Notes under the pieces: model-generated | The model's database searches: none | What the model saw: the letters and a program-made list of their open reading frames with translations, nothing else | Told to the model about the DNA's origin: nothing | Assembly: GCF_001038425.2 (NCBI RefSeq) | Contig: NZ_LDPV02000009.1 | Coordinates: 1 to 64,000 of the forward strand | Length of the DNA: 64,000 bases | From: Ornithinibacillus contaminans | GTDB lineage: Bacteria; Bacillota; Bacilli; Bacillales; Amphibacillaceae | Direction of reading: 5' to 3' | Shown here: positions 18,315 to 30,934 of the stretch, in pieces | Position numbering within the stretch: position 1 is the first letter of the stretch | Layout: every line of letters begins with the position of its first letter | Translations under genes and position numbers: made by a program

Positions 18315-18346
18315 GTCATGCTTGGACTCTACTATTGCATATATAT
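18315..18346 (+). promoter_or_regulatory. Possible sigma-E promoter of spoVB
   Basis: GTCATGCT (18315-18322), a 15-nt spacer and CATATATAT (18338-18346) resemble the sporulation sigma-E consensus. spoVB is a sigma-E gene in B. subtilis. Support is the motif alone. Confidence 0.35.
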
Positions 18347-18388
18347 CATTGTATATGAAATTTTATTTTTTGAGAAGGCAGGTCGTCG

Positions 18389-19945
18389 ATGTTGTCGAAA
18401 CAAACGTTTTTACAAGGCACACTTATCTTAATATTTGCAGGTATGATTACAAGATTTTTAGGCTTTATTAATCGGTTAGTTGTTGCCAGGCTAATGGGTG
18501 AAGAAGGTGTCGGATTATATATGATGGCTCTTCCTACCTTCTTTTTAGTCATGACGTTGACACAATTAGGATTACCTGTTGCCATCTCCAAGCGAGTTGC
18601 CGAGGCAGAAGCTCAACATGATCACGCAAAAGTAAAGAAAATTTTAGTAGTATCCATTATTATCACTAGCCTATCTAGTATTATTTTCACTGCGGTAATG
18701 ATAGTTGCCGCTCCATTTATTGCAACAACACTCTTGACAGATGAACGAACTGTATATCCTTTGATTGCCATTAGCCCGATTATTCCTATCGTCGCGATAT
18801 CCTCTGTATTACGTGGGTATTTCCAAGGAAAACAAAATATGAAACCACAAAGCTATGCACAAGTCATTGAGCAGATTGTTCGGATAAGCTTTGTAGCCTT
18901 ATTTGTTCATCTATTACTACCTTATGGAGTCGAATTTGCTGCAGCTGGTGCCATGTTTAGTGTCATTCTTGGTGAATTTGTTTCGTTACTCTATATGATT
19001 TACCAATTTAAACGGAAAAAGACTATCCGTATCCGTTATCGTTTTTTTAGTTATTTAAAATCTAGTGGGCAAACCGTAAAAGAATTGTTCTCTATCGCTC
19101 TTCCTAGTACCGGTAGTAGAATTATCAGTTCGTTTTCTTATTTTCTGGAACCGATAATCGTGGCTCATAGTCTAGCATTAGCGGGATTAACTACAGTGAT
19201 GGCGACAAAGCAGTATGGCGAGCTAACTGGATTTGTCTTACCATTATTAGCTTTGCCAACCTTTATTACGCAATCATTGTCAGTGGCACTTGTTCCAAAC
19301 ATTTCTGAAGCAGAGGCCATGTCCAATAATCGGCTAATTCACTACCGTATTCATCAATCCATCCGCATTTCATTTGCATCCGGTGCTATCTCAACGGTTG
19401 TATTAGCAATCTTCGCTATCCCGATTCTTTCGTTTATGTATGGTACATCAAATGCTAGTACGATGCTTGTTTTCATGGCACCTTTTTACATTTTACTGTA
19501 TATACAATCCCCCTTACAAGCCGCTTTACAGGCGCTTGACCTCGCCAAGCCTGCAATGTGGAATAGTTTAATTGGTGCTTTAATAAAATTCTTTGTGCTT
19601 TTCATCCTAGCTTCCAACGAAGACTTTGGCATTATGGGGGTCGCCATTGCTATGTCAGTCAGTGTCGTATTAGTAACATTCTTGCATTTAGCCGCGTTAA
19701 AGAAAACAATCAATTTCTATATACCAGTTAAGGATATTGCAAAGATGGTTGCTTTAATTTTAGTTACCTGGACGATAGCTAGCTTCTTCTATGATATTTA
19801 TAGCAAGTATGATCCAAATGTACTTCTATTTGGTGCTACACTACTCTTACTTGCAGGTATCTATCTCGTCATGCTTTTCCTACTAAAATTTATAACGAAA
19901 GCAGAACTGGAACAAATTCCATTTCTTCAAAAATGGATTCGATAA
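18389..19945 (+). CDS. spoVB: Stage V sporulation protein B (lipid II flippase family)
   Basis: This 518-residue polytopic membrane protein of the MOP/MATE superfamily has about 14 predicted helices. SpoVB is needed for spore cortex formation and is related to MurJ-type flippases that move peptidoglycan precursors outward. Sequence marks include the N-terminal LIFAGMITRFLGFINRLVVA and RVAEAEAQHD region and SYFLEPIIVAHSL. It stands apart on the plus strand, between comN and the TIGR04086 gene. A general polysaccharide flippase is the alternative, but the chromosomal position beside comN/secDF matches B. subtilis spoVB. Confidence 0.92.
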   Translation: MLSKQTFLQGTLILIFAGMITRFLGFINRLVVARLMGEEGVGLYMMALPTFFLVMTLTQLGLPVAISKRVAEAEAQHDHAKVKKILVVSIIITSLSSIIFTAVMIVAAPFIATTLLTDERTVYPLIAISPIIPIVAISSVLRGYFQGKQNMKPQSYAQVIEQIVRISFVALFVHLLLPYGVEFAAAGAMFSVILGEFVSLLYMIYQFKRKKTIRIRYRFFSYLKSSGQTVKELFSIALPSTGSRIISSFSYFLEPIIVAHSLALAGLTTVMATKQYGELTGFVLPLLALPTFITQSLSVALVPNISEAEAMSNNRLIHYRIHQSIRISFASGAISTVVLAIFAIPILSFMYGTSNASTMLVFMAPFYILLYIQSPLQAALQALDLAKPAMWNSLIGALIKFFVLFILASNEDFGIMGVAIAMSVSVVLVTFLHLAALKKTINFYIPVKDIAKMVALILVTWTIASFFYDIYSKYDPNVLLFGATLLLLAGIYLVMLFLLKFITKAELEQIPFLQKWIR

Positions 19946-20088
19946 AATTTTCTCAAAAAAACTCGTCTACTTTTGTTGTACAAGAATATGTATAGAATAG
20001 GAGACTTTTACGGGCTGTCACAAGCTAAGCAGTTCTAATGGGATAAGTTTGACTCTTGGCTAGTAACAGGATGAATAGGAGGATAAGG

Positions 20089-20466
20089 ATGCGAAATCAA
20101 CAATTTATTGCATTATTGTATGGATGGATCGTTGTGCTAGGATTAATTCTTGTTTCTAGTATGACATTAGCATTATTGCTACGTTTCTCTAGCTTCAATG
20201 AGCCGGCATTGGATTGGGTGACACTTGTCATTGGTCTAATTTCATTATTTATTGGTGGCGCAGTATCTGGTGCCAAAGGGAAGAAAAAAGGATGGGTAAT
20301 TGGTGCAGTTACAGGGCTTGGCTTCACGCTTTTTACTTTTTTAGTACAGTATTTGGGCTATCAGCAAGGCTTCTCGTTGGAGCAAACCATTCATCATTTA
20401 TTCTATATTTTGGCAGCTTTATTTGGCGGAGCTGTTGGTGTGAACGTTATTGCTGATCAAAAATAA
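20089..20466 (+). CDS. TIGR04086 family membrane protein (YrzE-like)
   Basis: A 125-residue protein with four predicted membrane helices. The start is ATG 20089, which follows AGGAGGATAAGG; an earlier in-frame start lacks an SD. Glycine-rich helices 2-4 (ISLFIGGAVSGAKGKKKGW, LFGGAVGVNV) fit the TIGR04086 family, found near yajC in Bacillus (yrzE). It converges on yajC, with a shared bidirectional terminator. Function is unknown. Confidence 0.75.
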   Translation: MRNQQFIALLYGWIVVLGLILVSSMTLALLLRFSSFNEPALDWVTLVIGLISLFIGGAVSGAKGKKKGWVIGAVTGLGFTLFTFLVQYLGYQQGFSLEQTIHHLFYILAALFGGAVGVNVIADQK

Positions 20467-20556
20467 AGTACAAGTATAATGCCCTTTTCGCTCGTGTGTG
20501 AAAGGTATTGATAAACAGGTGTTTCGTCTTTAAGCTTTTTATTTTATCATTGTTCA

Positions 20557-20594
20557 TGAAAAAAGAGGCAGACATTTACGTCAGCCTCTTTTGC
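20557..20594. terminator. Bidirectional terminator between yrzE-like gene and yajC
   Basis: AAAAGAGGC (20561-20569) pairs with GCCTCTTTT (20584-20592), with A/T-runs on both sides. Confidence 0.85.
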
Positions 20595-20599
20595 TTGCA

Positions 20600-20860
20600 T
20601 TAAACAGTTTTCACATCACGGATCGCAGAACGATCATATGTAAGCTTAGAACCATCTCCTGCTTGTAATACAACAGTGTCTTCATCGATAGCATGAATCA
20701 CACCATGAAAACCACCAATCGTTACAACTGTATCACCTTTTTTAAGTTCAGACTGCATTAGTCTAACTTGTTTTTGACGTTTTTGTTGTGGACGAATTAG
20801 CAAGAAGTAAAAAATAACAAACATTGCTATCAACGGTAATAATGTAGCAAGTTCTCCCAT
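20600..20860 (-). CDS. yajC: Preprotein translocase subunit YajC
   Basis: An 86-residue single-span membrane protein that associates with SecDF. The start is ATG 20860 after GGAGGGACA; the eight codons upstream include that SD. Structure: membrane helix (about 5-23, LPLIAMFVIFYFLLIRPQQK) and a conserved cytosolic domain with the motif LKKGDTVVTIGGFHGVI. It is downstream of tgt and in the same direction, the common queA-tgt-yajC-secDF order. Confidence 0.95.
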   Translation of the reverse strand: MGELATLLPLIAMFVIFYFLLIRPQQKRQKQVRLMQSELKKGDTVVTIGGFHGVIHAIDEDTVVLQAGDGSKLTYDRSAIRDVKTV

Positions 20861-20919
20861 TACTTGTCCCTCCTTTCCAGACAATTTGTTTAAAAAACGG
20901 ATTGCTTTTTAAACACACT

Positions 20920-22074
<1,155 letters not shown>

Positions 22075-22077
22075 CTA

Positions 22078-23106
22078 CTAAATAATAAGCATCGCATCTC
22101 CAAAGCTAAAGAAGCGATAGCGTTCCTGTACTGCCTTACGATAGGCTTGTAAAATAAAATCACGATCACTAAATGCACTGACTAACATAATCAATGTTGA
22201 TTTAGGAAGATGGAAATTCGTTATTAACCCATCAATTGCTTTAAACTCATATGGTGGGTATATAAAAATATCTGTCCAACCACTAGCTTCCACAAACTTC
22301 CCATTATTATCTCTGGCGATCGTTTCAAGTGTACGAGTTGACGTTGTCCCAACTGAAATGATTCGACCACCATTTTCCTTAATCTTGGTCAGCGTATCGG
22401 CAGTTTCTTTTGTCATGACATAAAACTCTGCATGCATTTTATGATCATCTACATTGTCCACACTTACAGGTCGAAACGTGCCTAGTCCAACATGTAGCGT
22501 AATAAATGCGACCGTCACACCCATATTCTCTATTTCCTGCAGTAATTCCTTCGTAAAGTGAAGTCCTGCAGTAGGTGCAGCAGCAGATCCTTGTTCCTTT
22601 GCATAGACAGTTTGGTAACGATCTTTTTCTGGTAATTGTTCTTTAATATACGGTGGTAGTGGCATTTCTCCTAACTCATCTAATACTTCATAAAAAATGC
22701 CGTCATACGAAAAGGTTAGTACACGCCCACCATGTTCTAGACTATCGATACATGTTGCAGTCAACCGACCATCACCAAATACGAGCTTAGAACCAGTTTT
22801 TATTTTTTTAGCAGGCTTTGCTAATACCTCCCAAGTGTCCCCTTCTAGCTGCTTTAACAACAGGATCTCTAGCTTCGCACCTGTGTCCTCTTTTATCCCG
22901 TATAACCTTGCGGGAAGTACACGTGTGTCATTTAACACAAGGCAGTCACCTTTTTTTAGATAACTAGTAATATCTGCAAAATGCTTATGGTCAATTTCTT
23001 TTGTTTGTCGATTCAACACCATTAATCGAGAAGCACTCCGATCCTTAAGTGGTGTTTGTGCGATCAATGATTCTGGTAAATCAAAGTCAAAATCCTCAAT
23101 ATTCAT
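22078..23106 (-). CDS. queA: S-adenosylmethionine:tRNA ribosyltransferase-isomerase
   Basis: QueA transfers and isomerises the ribosyl group of AdoMet onto preQ1-modified tRNA to give epoxyqueuosine. The 342-residue length is typical. Recognisable segments are [14 protein letters not shown] at the N-terminus, [23 protein letters not shown] and [25 protein letters not shown] lies before the ATG. Twelve nt separate its stop from tgt. Confidence 0.97.
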   Translation of the reverse strand: MNIEDFDFDLPESLIAQTPLKDRSASRLMVLNRQTKEIDHKHFADITSYLKKGDCLVLNDTRVLPARLYGIKEDTGAKLEILLLKQLEGDTWEVLAKPAKKIKTGSKLVFGDGRLTATCIDSLEHGGRVLTFSYDGIFYEVLDELGEMPLPPYIKEQLPEKDRYQTVYAKEQGSAAAPTAGLHFTKELLQEIENMGVTVAFITLHVGLGTFRPVSVDNVDDHKMHAEFYVMTKETADTLTKIKENGGRIISVGTTSTRTLETIARDNNGKFVEASGWTDIFIYPPYEFKAIDGLITNFHLPKSTLIMLVSAFSDRDFILQAYRKAVQERYRFFSFGDAMLII

Positions 23107-23193
23107 GCTGTTACTCCTTTAATAAACTAGGATATTCAAAAGGATATTGTCAGATAGTAATTGTAATATCAAGCCATTGGCATATCCTATTAG

Positions 23194-23391
23194 TTAACGA
23201 AACCTTCCTAGGATGAAAAATATAAGCGATAATACGATGCTAACAATAATAGAAGTCATTAGTGGAAAGTAAAACGTGACATTTCCCTTTTTAAACGAGA
23301 AATCCCCAGGTAATTTTCCTATTAAGGTCCAAATCAACCCAATAATGAGAAAAACAATCCCAATGATAATTAACATCTTCCCTATATTCAT
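23194..23391 (-). CDS. DUF2905 small membrane protein
   Basis: A 65-residue protein with two membrane helices (about 5-24 and 42-62) separated by [20 protein letters not shown], the conserved DUF2905 signature. The start codon overlaps the ruvB stop (ATGA), so translation is coupled to ruvB. The family is often found next to ruvAB. Function is unknown. Confidence 0.85.
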   Translation of the reverse strand: MNIGKMLIIIGIVFLIIGLIWTLIGKLPGDFSFKKGNVTFYFPLMTSIIVSIVLSLIFFILGRFR

Positions 23392-24392
23392 TCGTCCTCA
23401 TGCACCTTCATTCCAAAATGATGATAGGCTTTCGGCGTTACGATTCTTCCTCTTGGTGTCCGTTGGATAAATCCAATTTGCAATAGGTATGGTTCATAAA
23501 CATCCTCAATAGTTTGCGATTCCTCTCCTATCGTTGCTGCAATTGTATCTAATCCTACTGGTCCGCCTTTATAGCCCTCGATGATACCTTTCAGAAGTTT
23601 GTGATCAATGTGATCGAGGCCGGCATCATCAACCTGTAGCATCTCTAACGCAAGCTCTGTTGTTTGATAACTAATCTCTGTTTCACCTTTTACTTGTGAT
23701 ATATCACGAATTCTTCTAAGTAAACGATTTGCTATACGCGGTGTTCCTCTTGATCTGCGCGCAATTTCAACTGCTGCTTCCTTCGAGATAGATGTCTCAA
23801 ATATTTCTGCGGTACGTTCGACTATAGCGCATAAATCCTTCGTTTCATAGTATTCCAATCGGCTCAACACACCGAATCGGTCACGTAGCGGAGCGGATAA
23901 TAGACCTGCTCTCGTTGTTGCCCCCACTAACGTAAATGGTGGTAAGTCAATTCGTACCGACCGCGCACTTGGTCCAGTTCCAATGACAATATCAATAAAA
24001 AAATCTTCCATTGCCGAATATAATACTTCTTCAACGGCACGCGGTAGGCGATGAACCTCATCAATAAAAAGAACATCTCCCGCCTCTAAAGACGTCAGTA
24101 TAGCAGCCAGGTCACCTGCCCGGTCAATTGCTGGTCCAGATGTAGAGCGAAATTGCACTCCCATTTCATTTGATATAATTGCTGCGAGTGTTGTTTTACC
24201 AAGTCCAGGCGGTCCATATAATAATACATGGTCTAACGGTTCATTCCGCATTTTAGCAGCCTGAATAAAGATATGAAGGTTTTCTTTTACTTTATCTTGG
24301 CCAATATATTGATTTAATGTTGTAGGGCGCAAACTAAGCTCAACGGAAAATTCTTCAGCCTGTAATTCACCAGTAACCATTCGCTCATCCAT
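23388..24392 (-). CDS. ruvB: Holliday junction branch migration helicase RuvB
   Basis: This hexameric AAA+ motor drives branch migration of Holliday junctions with RuvA. The 334-residue protein has Walker [10 protein letters not shown] (about 60-68), Walker [11 protein letters not shown], sensor/arginine-finger region [18 protein letters not shown], and the C-terminal winged-helix domain (about 260-330, [10 protein letters not shown]). SD AGAAGGGGG lies upstream. It is 15 nt from ruvA. Confidence 0.98.
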   Translation of the reverse strand: MDERMVTGELQAEEFSVELSLRPTTLNQYIGQDKVKENLHIFIQAAKMRNEPLDHVLLYGPPGLGKTTLAAIISNEMGVQFRSTSGPAIDRAGDLAAILTSLEAGDVLFIDEVHRLPRAVEEVLYSAMEDFFIDIVIGTGPSARSVRIDLPPFTLVGATTRAGLLSAPLRDRFGVLSRLEYYETKDLCAIVERTAEIFETSISKEAAVEIARRSRGTPRIANRLLRRIRDISQVKGETEISYQTTELALEMLQVDDAGLDHIDHKLLKGIIEGYKGGPVGLDTIAATIGEESQTIEDVYEPYLLQIGFIQRTPRGRIVTPKAYHHFGMKVHEDE

Positions 24393-24407
24393 AATATTGC
24401 CCCCTTC

Positions 24408-25019
24408 TTACTTTTTCATTAATAGACTTAATGCCTTTCGGATAATTTCATCCGTGTTGGTTGTACTTTCAATTTGTTTGCGTAGCTGTGGTAATACTGC
24501 CTTTACTTCACGTTCCAAATATCCAAGTGCCTTAAGCGCTTCAATTGCTTCGGTTAGTTCCTCAGTTGTTCCGGTTGATACTGGTGTTGCCTCAATTTCC
24601 TCATTAGCAATACTGAAGGTAGATGTTAATTTTCCTTTTAAATCAAGAACGATTTGGCGAGCAGTTTTCTTTCCAACTCCCGGAAAACTTGTTAAAAACT
24701 TGTCATCTTCACGTTCAACTGCCGCAACAAACTCTGGAATATTAACACCAGCTAAAATAGCTAACGCACCTTTTGGGCCAATACCTGAAACAGATAATAA
24801 CCGAGTAAATAAATACTTTTGATCCTCATTTTTAAACCCATAAAGGATTTGCGCATCTTCACGAACATGAAGATAAGTATGTATATGAAAATCATTATTT
24901 AATGCTTCCTGAAAAACAAATGGATTTGGACAAATTATTTCATAGCCAACTCCACCGACATCCACCAGTACCGCTTCATCCTGGATGGATACTAATTTAC
25001 CACGAATATATGCTATCAT
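24408..25019 (-). CDS. ruvA: Holliday junction branch migration complex subunit RuvA
   Basis: RuvA tetramers bind the four-way junction and load RuvB. The 203-residue protein has an OB-fold (1-63, MIAYIRGKL start), helix-hairpin-helix motifs (LLSVSGIGPKGALAIL, FPGVGKKTARQIV) and a C-terminal RuvB-contacting domain (about 155-203). No LexA-type operator is evident upstream. Confidence 0.98.
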   Translation of the reverse strand: MIAYIRGKLVSIQDEAVLVDVGGVGYEIICPNPFVFQEALNNDFHIHTYLHVREDAQILYGFKNEDQKYLFTRLLSVSGIGPKGALAILAGVNIPEFVAAVEREDDKFLTSFPGVGKKTARQIVLDLKGKLTSTFSIANEEIEATPVSTGTTEELTEAIEALKALGYLEREVKAVLPQLRKQIESTTNTDEIIRKALSLLMKK

Positions 25020-25113
25020 GTCATCTTCTCCCCTAACAATCCTTTTCCTATTCTAACATAATTTCACCATCTCGGCATCGATGGGAGAATTTGACTTGGT
25101 TAATGTTCCTCAT

Positions 25114-25140
25114 AAAAAAAACCTTTGAAAAGTTCAAAGG
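25114..25140 (-). terminator. Terminator downstream of the YhcN-type lipoprotein gene
   Basis: CCTTTGAA (25122-25129) pairs with TTCAAAGG (25133-25140), followed on the minus strand by seven T. Confidence 0.88.
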
Positions 25141-25141
25141 C

Positions 25142-25699
25142 TTATTCATTACCAAAAAAGCTTTGTAGCCTTTTGGTAATTTCATCATCTACTTTTAATT
25201 GCTTACCATTTAAGTTACGCATTCTTTCCCAATAATTCTCGTCTGTATAAACGACAATTTCTTTATTAGGTTCAACCTGGCGTACTTCTTGCTCGACAAT
25301 TTCATTAAGGTTTGGGTATTCGTGATTTTCCGTAAGTACCGCCACAATAATCCGATCATCCGTTTCAGCAACTTGAGCTTGGACGATTTCTTTACGTTTT
25401 GCTAGATATTCTGCGATTAATAATGTCTTTTCATTTGTGTAACGGTCTTCATTTTTTGCGTTAAGATTTTTATCTCCCTCATTCACATATTCTTGCTCAC
25501 TTTGTGGATAGCCACCTAATTCACCAATTGTTTTATCCCGTTCGCCCATCCGATTTTCTTGTTCCTTAGGTGTTTCATAATTTATCGGCTGTGTGCGGTT
25601 TGGTGTATCAGAATGGTTAGAATCATTCATACCCTCCTCTGAATTGCCACATCCAGCGATAACTAGAATACTAAAGCATAGTAGAATTTTGCCACGCAT
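25142..25699 (-). CDS. YhcN/YlaJ family sporulation lipoprotein
   Basis: This 185-residue protein has a lipoprotein signal peptide ending in VIAGCGN (lipobox Cys at about 17). A polar linker rich in N, S and E follows, and then a domain with TLLIAEYLAKRKEIVQAQV and DDRIIVAVLTE, the pattern of the YhcN/YlaJ spore lipoproteins found in spore membranes. It lies downstream of nadE in its own short unit. It occupies roughly the place of bofC in B. subtilis but does not resemble it. The exact family member is uncertain. Confidence 0.75.
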   Translation of the reverse strand: MRGKILLCFSILVIAGCGNSEEGMNDSNHSDTPNRTQPINYETPKEQENRMGERDKTIGELGGYPQSEQEYVNEGDKNLNAKNEDRYTNEKTLLIAEYLAKRKEIVQAQVAETDDRIIVAVLTENHEYPNLNEIVEQEVRQVEPNKEIVVYTDENYWERMRNLNGKQLKVDDEITKRLQSFFGNE

Positions 25700-25764
25700 A
25701 AATAAAACCTCCCTTATAGCTAGTTTGCTAAAAGAGAGGTTATTTACAACAGGATAAATTATCC

Positions 25765-26496
25765 TTAACGTTTAAATTGTGGCAATGGATTTCGTTTGTG
25801 AGCAGAGCGATTATGCATCCGTTCAATCACAGCTTTATCTGCTTCAGGAATTGTTTCTCCTTTTAAATAGGCATCGATTTTGTCATAGGTTGTTCCCATC
25901 TCAGCTTCATCTGTTTGCCCTTCCCAAAGGTCTGCACTCGGCTTTTTCGTAATGACTTCATCTGGAACGCCAAGATATTTGGCTAATTCACGAACTTCAC
26001 CTTTAGAAAAATCAACAATTGGTAAAATATCTACGCCGCCATCTCCATATTTCGTGAAGTATCCAGTAAACCATTCTGCAGCATTATCTGTTCCCACAAC
26101 TATATAGTTAAAGTTAGTTGCAATTGTATATAATGTACTCATTCGTAATCTCGCACGAAGGTTCGCATCTGCCAATTTTCCATTTTCTTCGTTATATTCT
26201 TCTTTTAATTGTGACTTAATTTGTGAGAACATCACGTGATGCGTCTCTGCTAAGTCTACTTTTACACCTTTAATGCCAGATGCTTCGATAACCTTCTCGG
26301 CATGCTTCATACCTTCTGGATCACTATTAAGTGGCATAATAACACCTAAAGAATTATCTGGACAAGCTCGCTTAATTAAGTTAGCAACGACAGCAGAGTC
26401 AATTCCCCCACTTACACCAACTAATAGACCATCTACACCTGCTTGTTTTACTTGATCCTGCAGCCAAGCTACAATATCCGCTACTACTTTTTCCAA
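25765..26496 (-). CDS. nadE: NH3-dependent NAD+ synthetase
   Basis: The last step of NAD synthesis: amidation of deamido-NAD with ammonia and ATP. The PP-loop is VGVSGGIDSAV (about 27-37), with the substrate segments STLYTIATNFNYIVVGTDNA and KKPSADLWEGQTDE. At 243 residues it is shorter than the about 270-residue B. subtilis NadE and resembles the compact form found in other bacteria and archaea. It has no glutaminase domain. The start is TTG after AAAGGAG. Unlike B. subtilis, it lies between ruvA and safA. Confidence 0.93.
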   Translation of the reverse strand: MEKVVADIVAWLQDQVKQAGVDGLLVGVSGGIDSAVVANLIKRACPDNSLGVIMPLNSDPEGMKHAEKVIEASGIKGVKVDLAETHHVMFSQIKSQLKEEYNEENGKLADANLRARLRMSTLYTIATNFNYIVVGTDNAAEWFTGYFTKYGDGGVDILPIVDFSKGEVRELAKYLGVPDEVITKKPSADLWEGQTDEAEMGTTYDKIDAYLKGETIPEADKAVIERMHNRSAHKRNPLPQFKR

Positions 26497-26590
26497 AATA
26501 ATCGCTCCTTTTGTCTTTTTCTACCCTAATTGAAGAGACTTCCAAGGCTTCTAAACCTCAGAAGCACCTTTCCAGTTAGATACAATATGA

Positions 26591-27547
26591 TTATTTTACC
26601 ATTATTTTAGAATTAGTTAAAAATTTTTTTCTTTGGATCCATTCCATTTCCATCGTTTGCAAATAAGATTCCACACTAGTTAGACCTCTTTTGGACAGAA
26701 AATGCAACCATTCCCGAACCAAATCACTTGGTATAAAAACCGAATAGAGAAATTGTTCTAGTTTTTCATCGTCAATCATGTCATAAGCAAGTAATTGTTC
26801 AACATCCCAATCAATAGTCGGTAAAAATCGTTGCCCTAATTGAATATAATCATATAAAGGAGTTGTACAATGCAATAAGTCGAAATCAATAATAAAACTT
26901 CTTTCATTTTGAATAAAATTGTGAGAAGCTACATCACCATGTACCCACATACCCTTTTGTTCTGCTTCTAGCTGATCCTGGTACCATGGAAATCCTGAGA
27001 CAATTTCAATGGATTCCTTCATCGTTAGAAGAATATCATCAAACAGTGTACTATAACCATATTGATGAAAAATGGCTTCCGTTTCCTTCAATTTATACAA
27101 TCTAGATTGCCATCGTTTATAAAACAACGGTTTTTTTAATGTGTTATGCAAGTAAATTCCACTTGCATGATGGTGAAATTGTTTTACAGCACGCACAGCT
27201 CTTTCTCGGTCTTCTTCAATCTGATAGCTTAATTTTCGTCCAGGAATATAAGGCGAAATCGTCCAATAATAATTCGTACCAATTGAAATTTCCTTTTTGC
27301 CATTCGGAAATCGCACGAACGGGACAATCACAGGTGAACGAATTGCTTCAAAAAAATCCCACTGCTGTTTCATGTTTGCAGCATCCAAATGTCCTTTTAA
27401 TATATAGCATTCTCCAGTACTCGCTTCTAGAAAGTAAACATTTTGCTTGATTGAATATAATTTTTTTGCTAGTAAATTCCCCTCCACATACAAAAAAGAA
27501 GAGAGACGATTAATACGATTATCGTCTCTACTTAGTTGATTGTTCAC
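26591..27547 (-). CDS. CotS/YsxE/YutH-like kinase-fold protein, probably spore-associated
   Basis: This 318-residue protein has the aminoglycoside-phosphotransferase fold. The catalytic-loop motif is WVHGDVASHNFI (about 199-210) and the metal-binding motif FIIDFDLLH; both are essentially intact. It starts at GTG overlapping the safA stop by 4 nt (GTGA), so it is likely translated with the spore coat gene safA. Several B. subtilis coat-associated proteins (CotS, CotI, YutH, YsxE) share this fold. A role in coat assembly is inferred from the fold and neighbour; the substrate is unknown. A related protein (ysxE) is encoded at 46053-47066. Confidence 0.72.
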   Translation of the reverse strand: MNNQLSRDDNRINRLSSFLYVEGNLLAKKLYSIKQNVYFLEASTGECYILKGHLDAANMKQQWDFFEAIRSPVIVPFVRFPNGKKEISIGTNYYWTISPYIPGRKLSYQIEEDRERAVRAVKQFHHHASGIYLHNTLKKPLFYKRWQSRLYKLKETEAIFHQYGYSTLFDDILLTMKESIEIVSGFPWYQDQLEAEQKGMWVHGDVASHNFIQNERSFIIDFDLLHCTTPLYDYIQLGQRFLPTIDWDVEQLLAYDMIDDEKLEQFLYSVFIPSDLVREWLHFLSKRGLTSVESYLQTMEMEWIQRKKFLTNSKIMVK

Positions 27548-28476
27548 TCAGATAACTCTTCCTTATCTTGCGTTCGCAAATCCCCAAAACTAGGCGGGGT
27601 TGGAAATGCATTGGTGTCATGTCCTGACATTGTCGGATAAGTAGAGGTCGGTCCTGTTTGGGTTGGCATTGTGAATGCTTGATTTGGAAGATTTACATTT
27701 GGATTAAAGCCAAATTCAGGCACTATTCCCATCGGCGGGAACTGGTTCATTGTAGTTCTTCCTCCGCCACACCCACAATCATCATAGGCCATCTCCTGGA
27801 TTGGCATTACCGGAGCAGGGTACCCCATTTGTTGTGGCATAAATTGTGGAAGTGATACTGGTTGTGGTCCAACTGGTACTCCTCCATAGCATGGATGAAC
27901 TGGAAAACATGGAACCATTTGTACTGGCTGTTGAATCGGATGATAAATTGGTTGCTGGACTGGCTGTTGAATCGGTTGCTGGGCAGGTTGTTCAATCGGA
28001 TGAACCGCCTCTGCTGTAGATGATTCATCTGTTGGAAAATTAAACGTTAGATAATTTAATTCTTGTTCAATTAGAGGAAACTGTGCTGTTTCCGGTTGTG
28101 AAATTGGCTGTGGCAGAGGTTGTGGTATTTGCGGCATTTGTGGCATCTGTGGCATTGGCATTTGTGGCTGAACTTCCTTGATTGGTTGTACCTCATCTTC
28201 ATTTATCACCGGTAATGGCTTTGGCGAAATATCCAAATAAGGTTGTTCTACCTGTGGTTGTATTTGCACTTCTTTTGGCTTTGTTTGCATTTCCTTTAAG
28301 GCGGTTTCTTTTTTAACTGTCTTAGCTGATGTCGGTATTCGAATCTTCATTCCTGGCATAATCATATCTGGACTTGCGATATGTGAATTTGCTTGTTTTA
28401 ATTGCTCGAAATCCACTCCATATTGCTTAGACAATTCCCATAATATATCCCCTTTTTGTACAATATGAATCTTCAA
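27544..28476 (-). CDS. safA: Spore coat assembly protein SafA
   Basis: SafA organises the inner spore coat and binds the cortex. The 310-residue protein has one N-terminal LysM domain (residues 1-49, MKIHIVQKGDILWELSKQYG) and a long low-complexity region rich in Pro and Gln. Two small repeats stand out: MPQ/IPQ triplets at about 110-120 and QQP(I/V) units at about 163-180. The tail contains DDCGCGGG. The start is TTG after AAAGGAG with a rather long 12-nt gap. B. subtilis SafA is longer; the repeats probably account for much of the length difference. Confidence 0.85.
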   Translation of the reverse strand: MKIHIVQKGDILWELSKQYGVDFEQLKQANSHIASPDMIMPGMKIRIPTSAKTVKKETALKEMQTKPKEVQIQPQVEQPYLDISPKPLPVINEDEVQPIKEVQPQMPMPQMPQMPQIPQPLPQPISQPETAQFPLIEQELNYLTFNFPTDESSTAEAVHPIEQPAQQPIQQPVQQPIYHPIQQPVQMVPCFPVHPCYGGVPVGPQPVSLPQFMPQQMGYPAPVMPIQEMAYDDCGCGGGRTTMNQFPPMGIVPEFGFNPNVNLPNQAFTMPTQTGPTSTYPTMSGHDTNAFPTPPSFGDLRTQDKEELSE

Positions 28477-28623
28477 TGTAAAACCGAACTCCTTTCACTT
28501 CTGTATTCTGGGCTGTTTACTCTCTATCAAGATATGCAATTCAAATATAAATGTTGAACCTTATTCAAAATTTATCCTTTCTTTTCTTCTTTAATAAAAA
28601 TCACATTTATTCGTAATTTAGCC

Positions 28624-28666
28624 AAAAAAATTGAGAGCCACTTTCTACAAACAAAAGTGCCTCTCA
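28624..28666 (-). terminator. Terminator downstream of obg
   Basis: The stem GAGAGGCACTTT / AAAGTGGCTCTC (minus strand, one internal mismatch) is followed by seven T. The obg stop is 10 nt upstream. Confidence 0.88.
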
Positions 28667-28675
28667 TAGCAAACA

Positions 28676-30510
<1,835 letters not shown>

Positions 30511-30581
30511 ACTATCCCCCCGTAGGTAGCATTATAGCAAAAACAACAAGATCATGAAATGCCAATAATCTTATCGTAATA

Positions 30582-30616
30582 AAAAAGCTCCAACCATCTA
30601 CTAGTTGGAGCTTTTA
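30582..30616 (-). terminator. Terminator downstream of rpmA
   Basis: AAAAGCTCCAAC (30583-30594) pairs perfectly with GTTGGAGCTTTT (30604-30615) around a 9-nt loop. T-runs lie on both strands. It separates the ribosomal-protein operon from spo0B-obg. Confidence 0.92.
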
Positions 30617-30630
30617 GTCATAGCCAATTA

Positions 30631-30921
<291 letters not shown>

Positions 30922-30934
30922 TCAGCACACCTCC

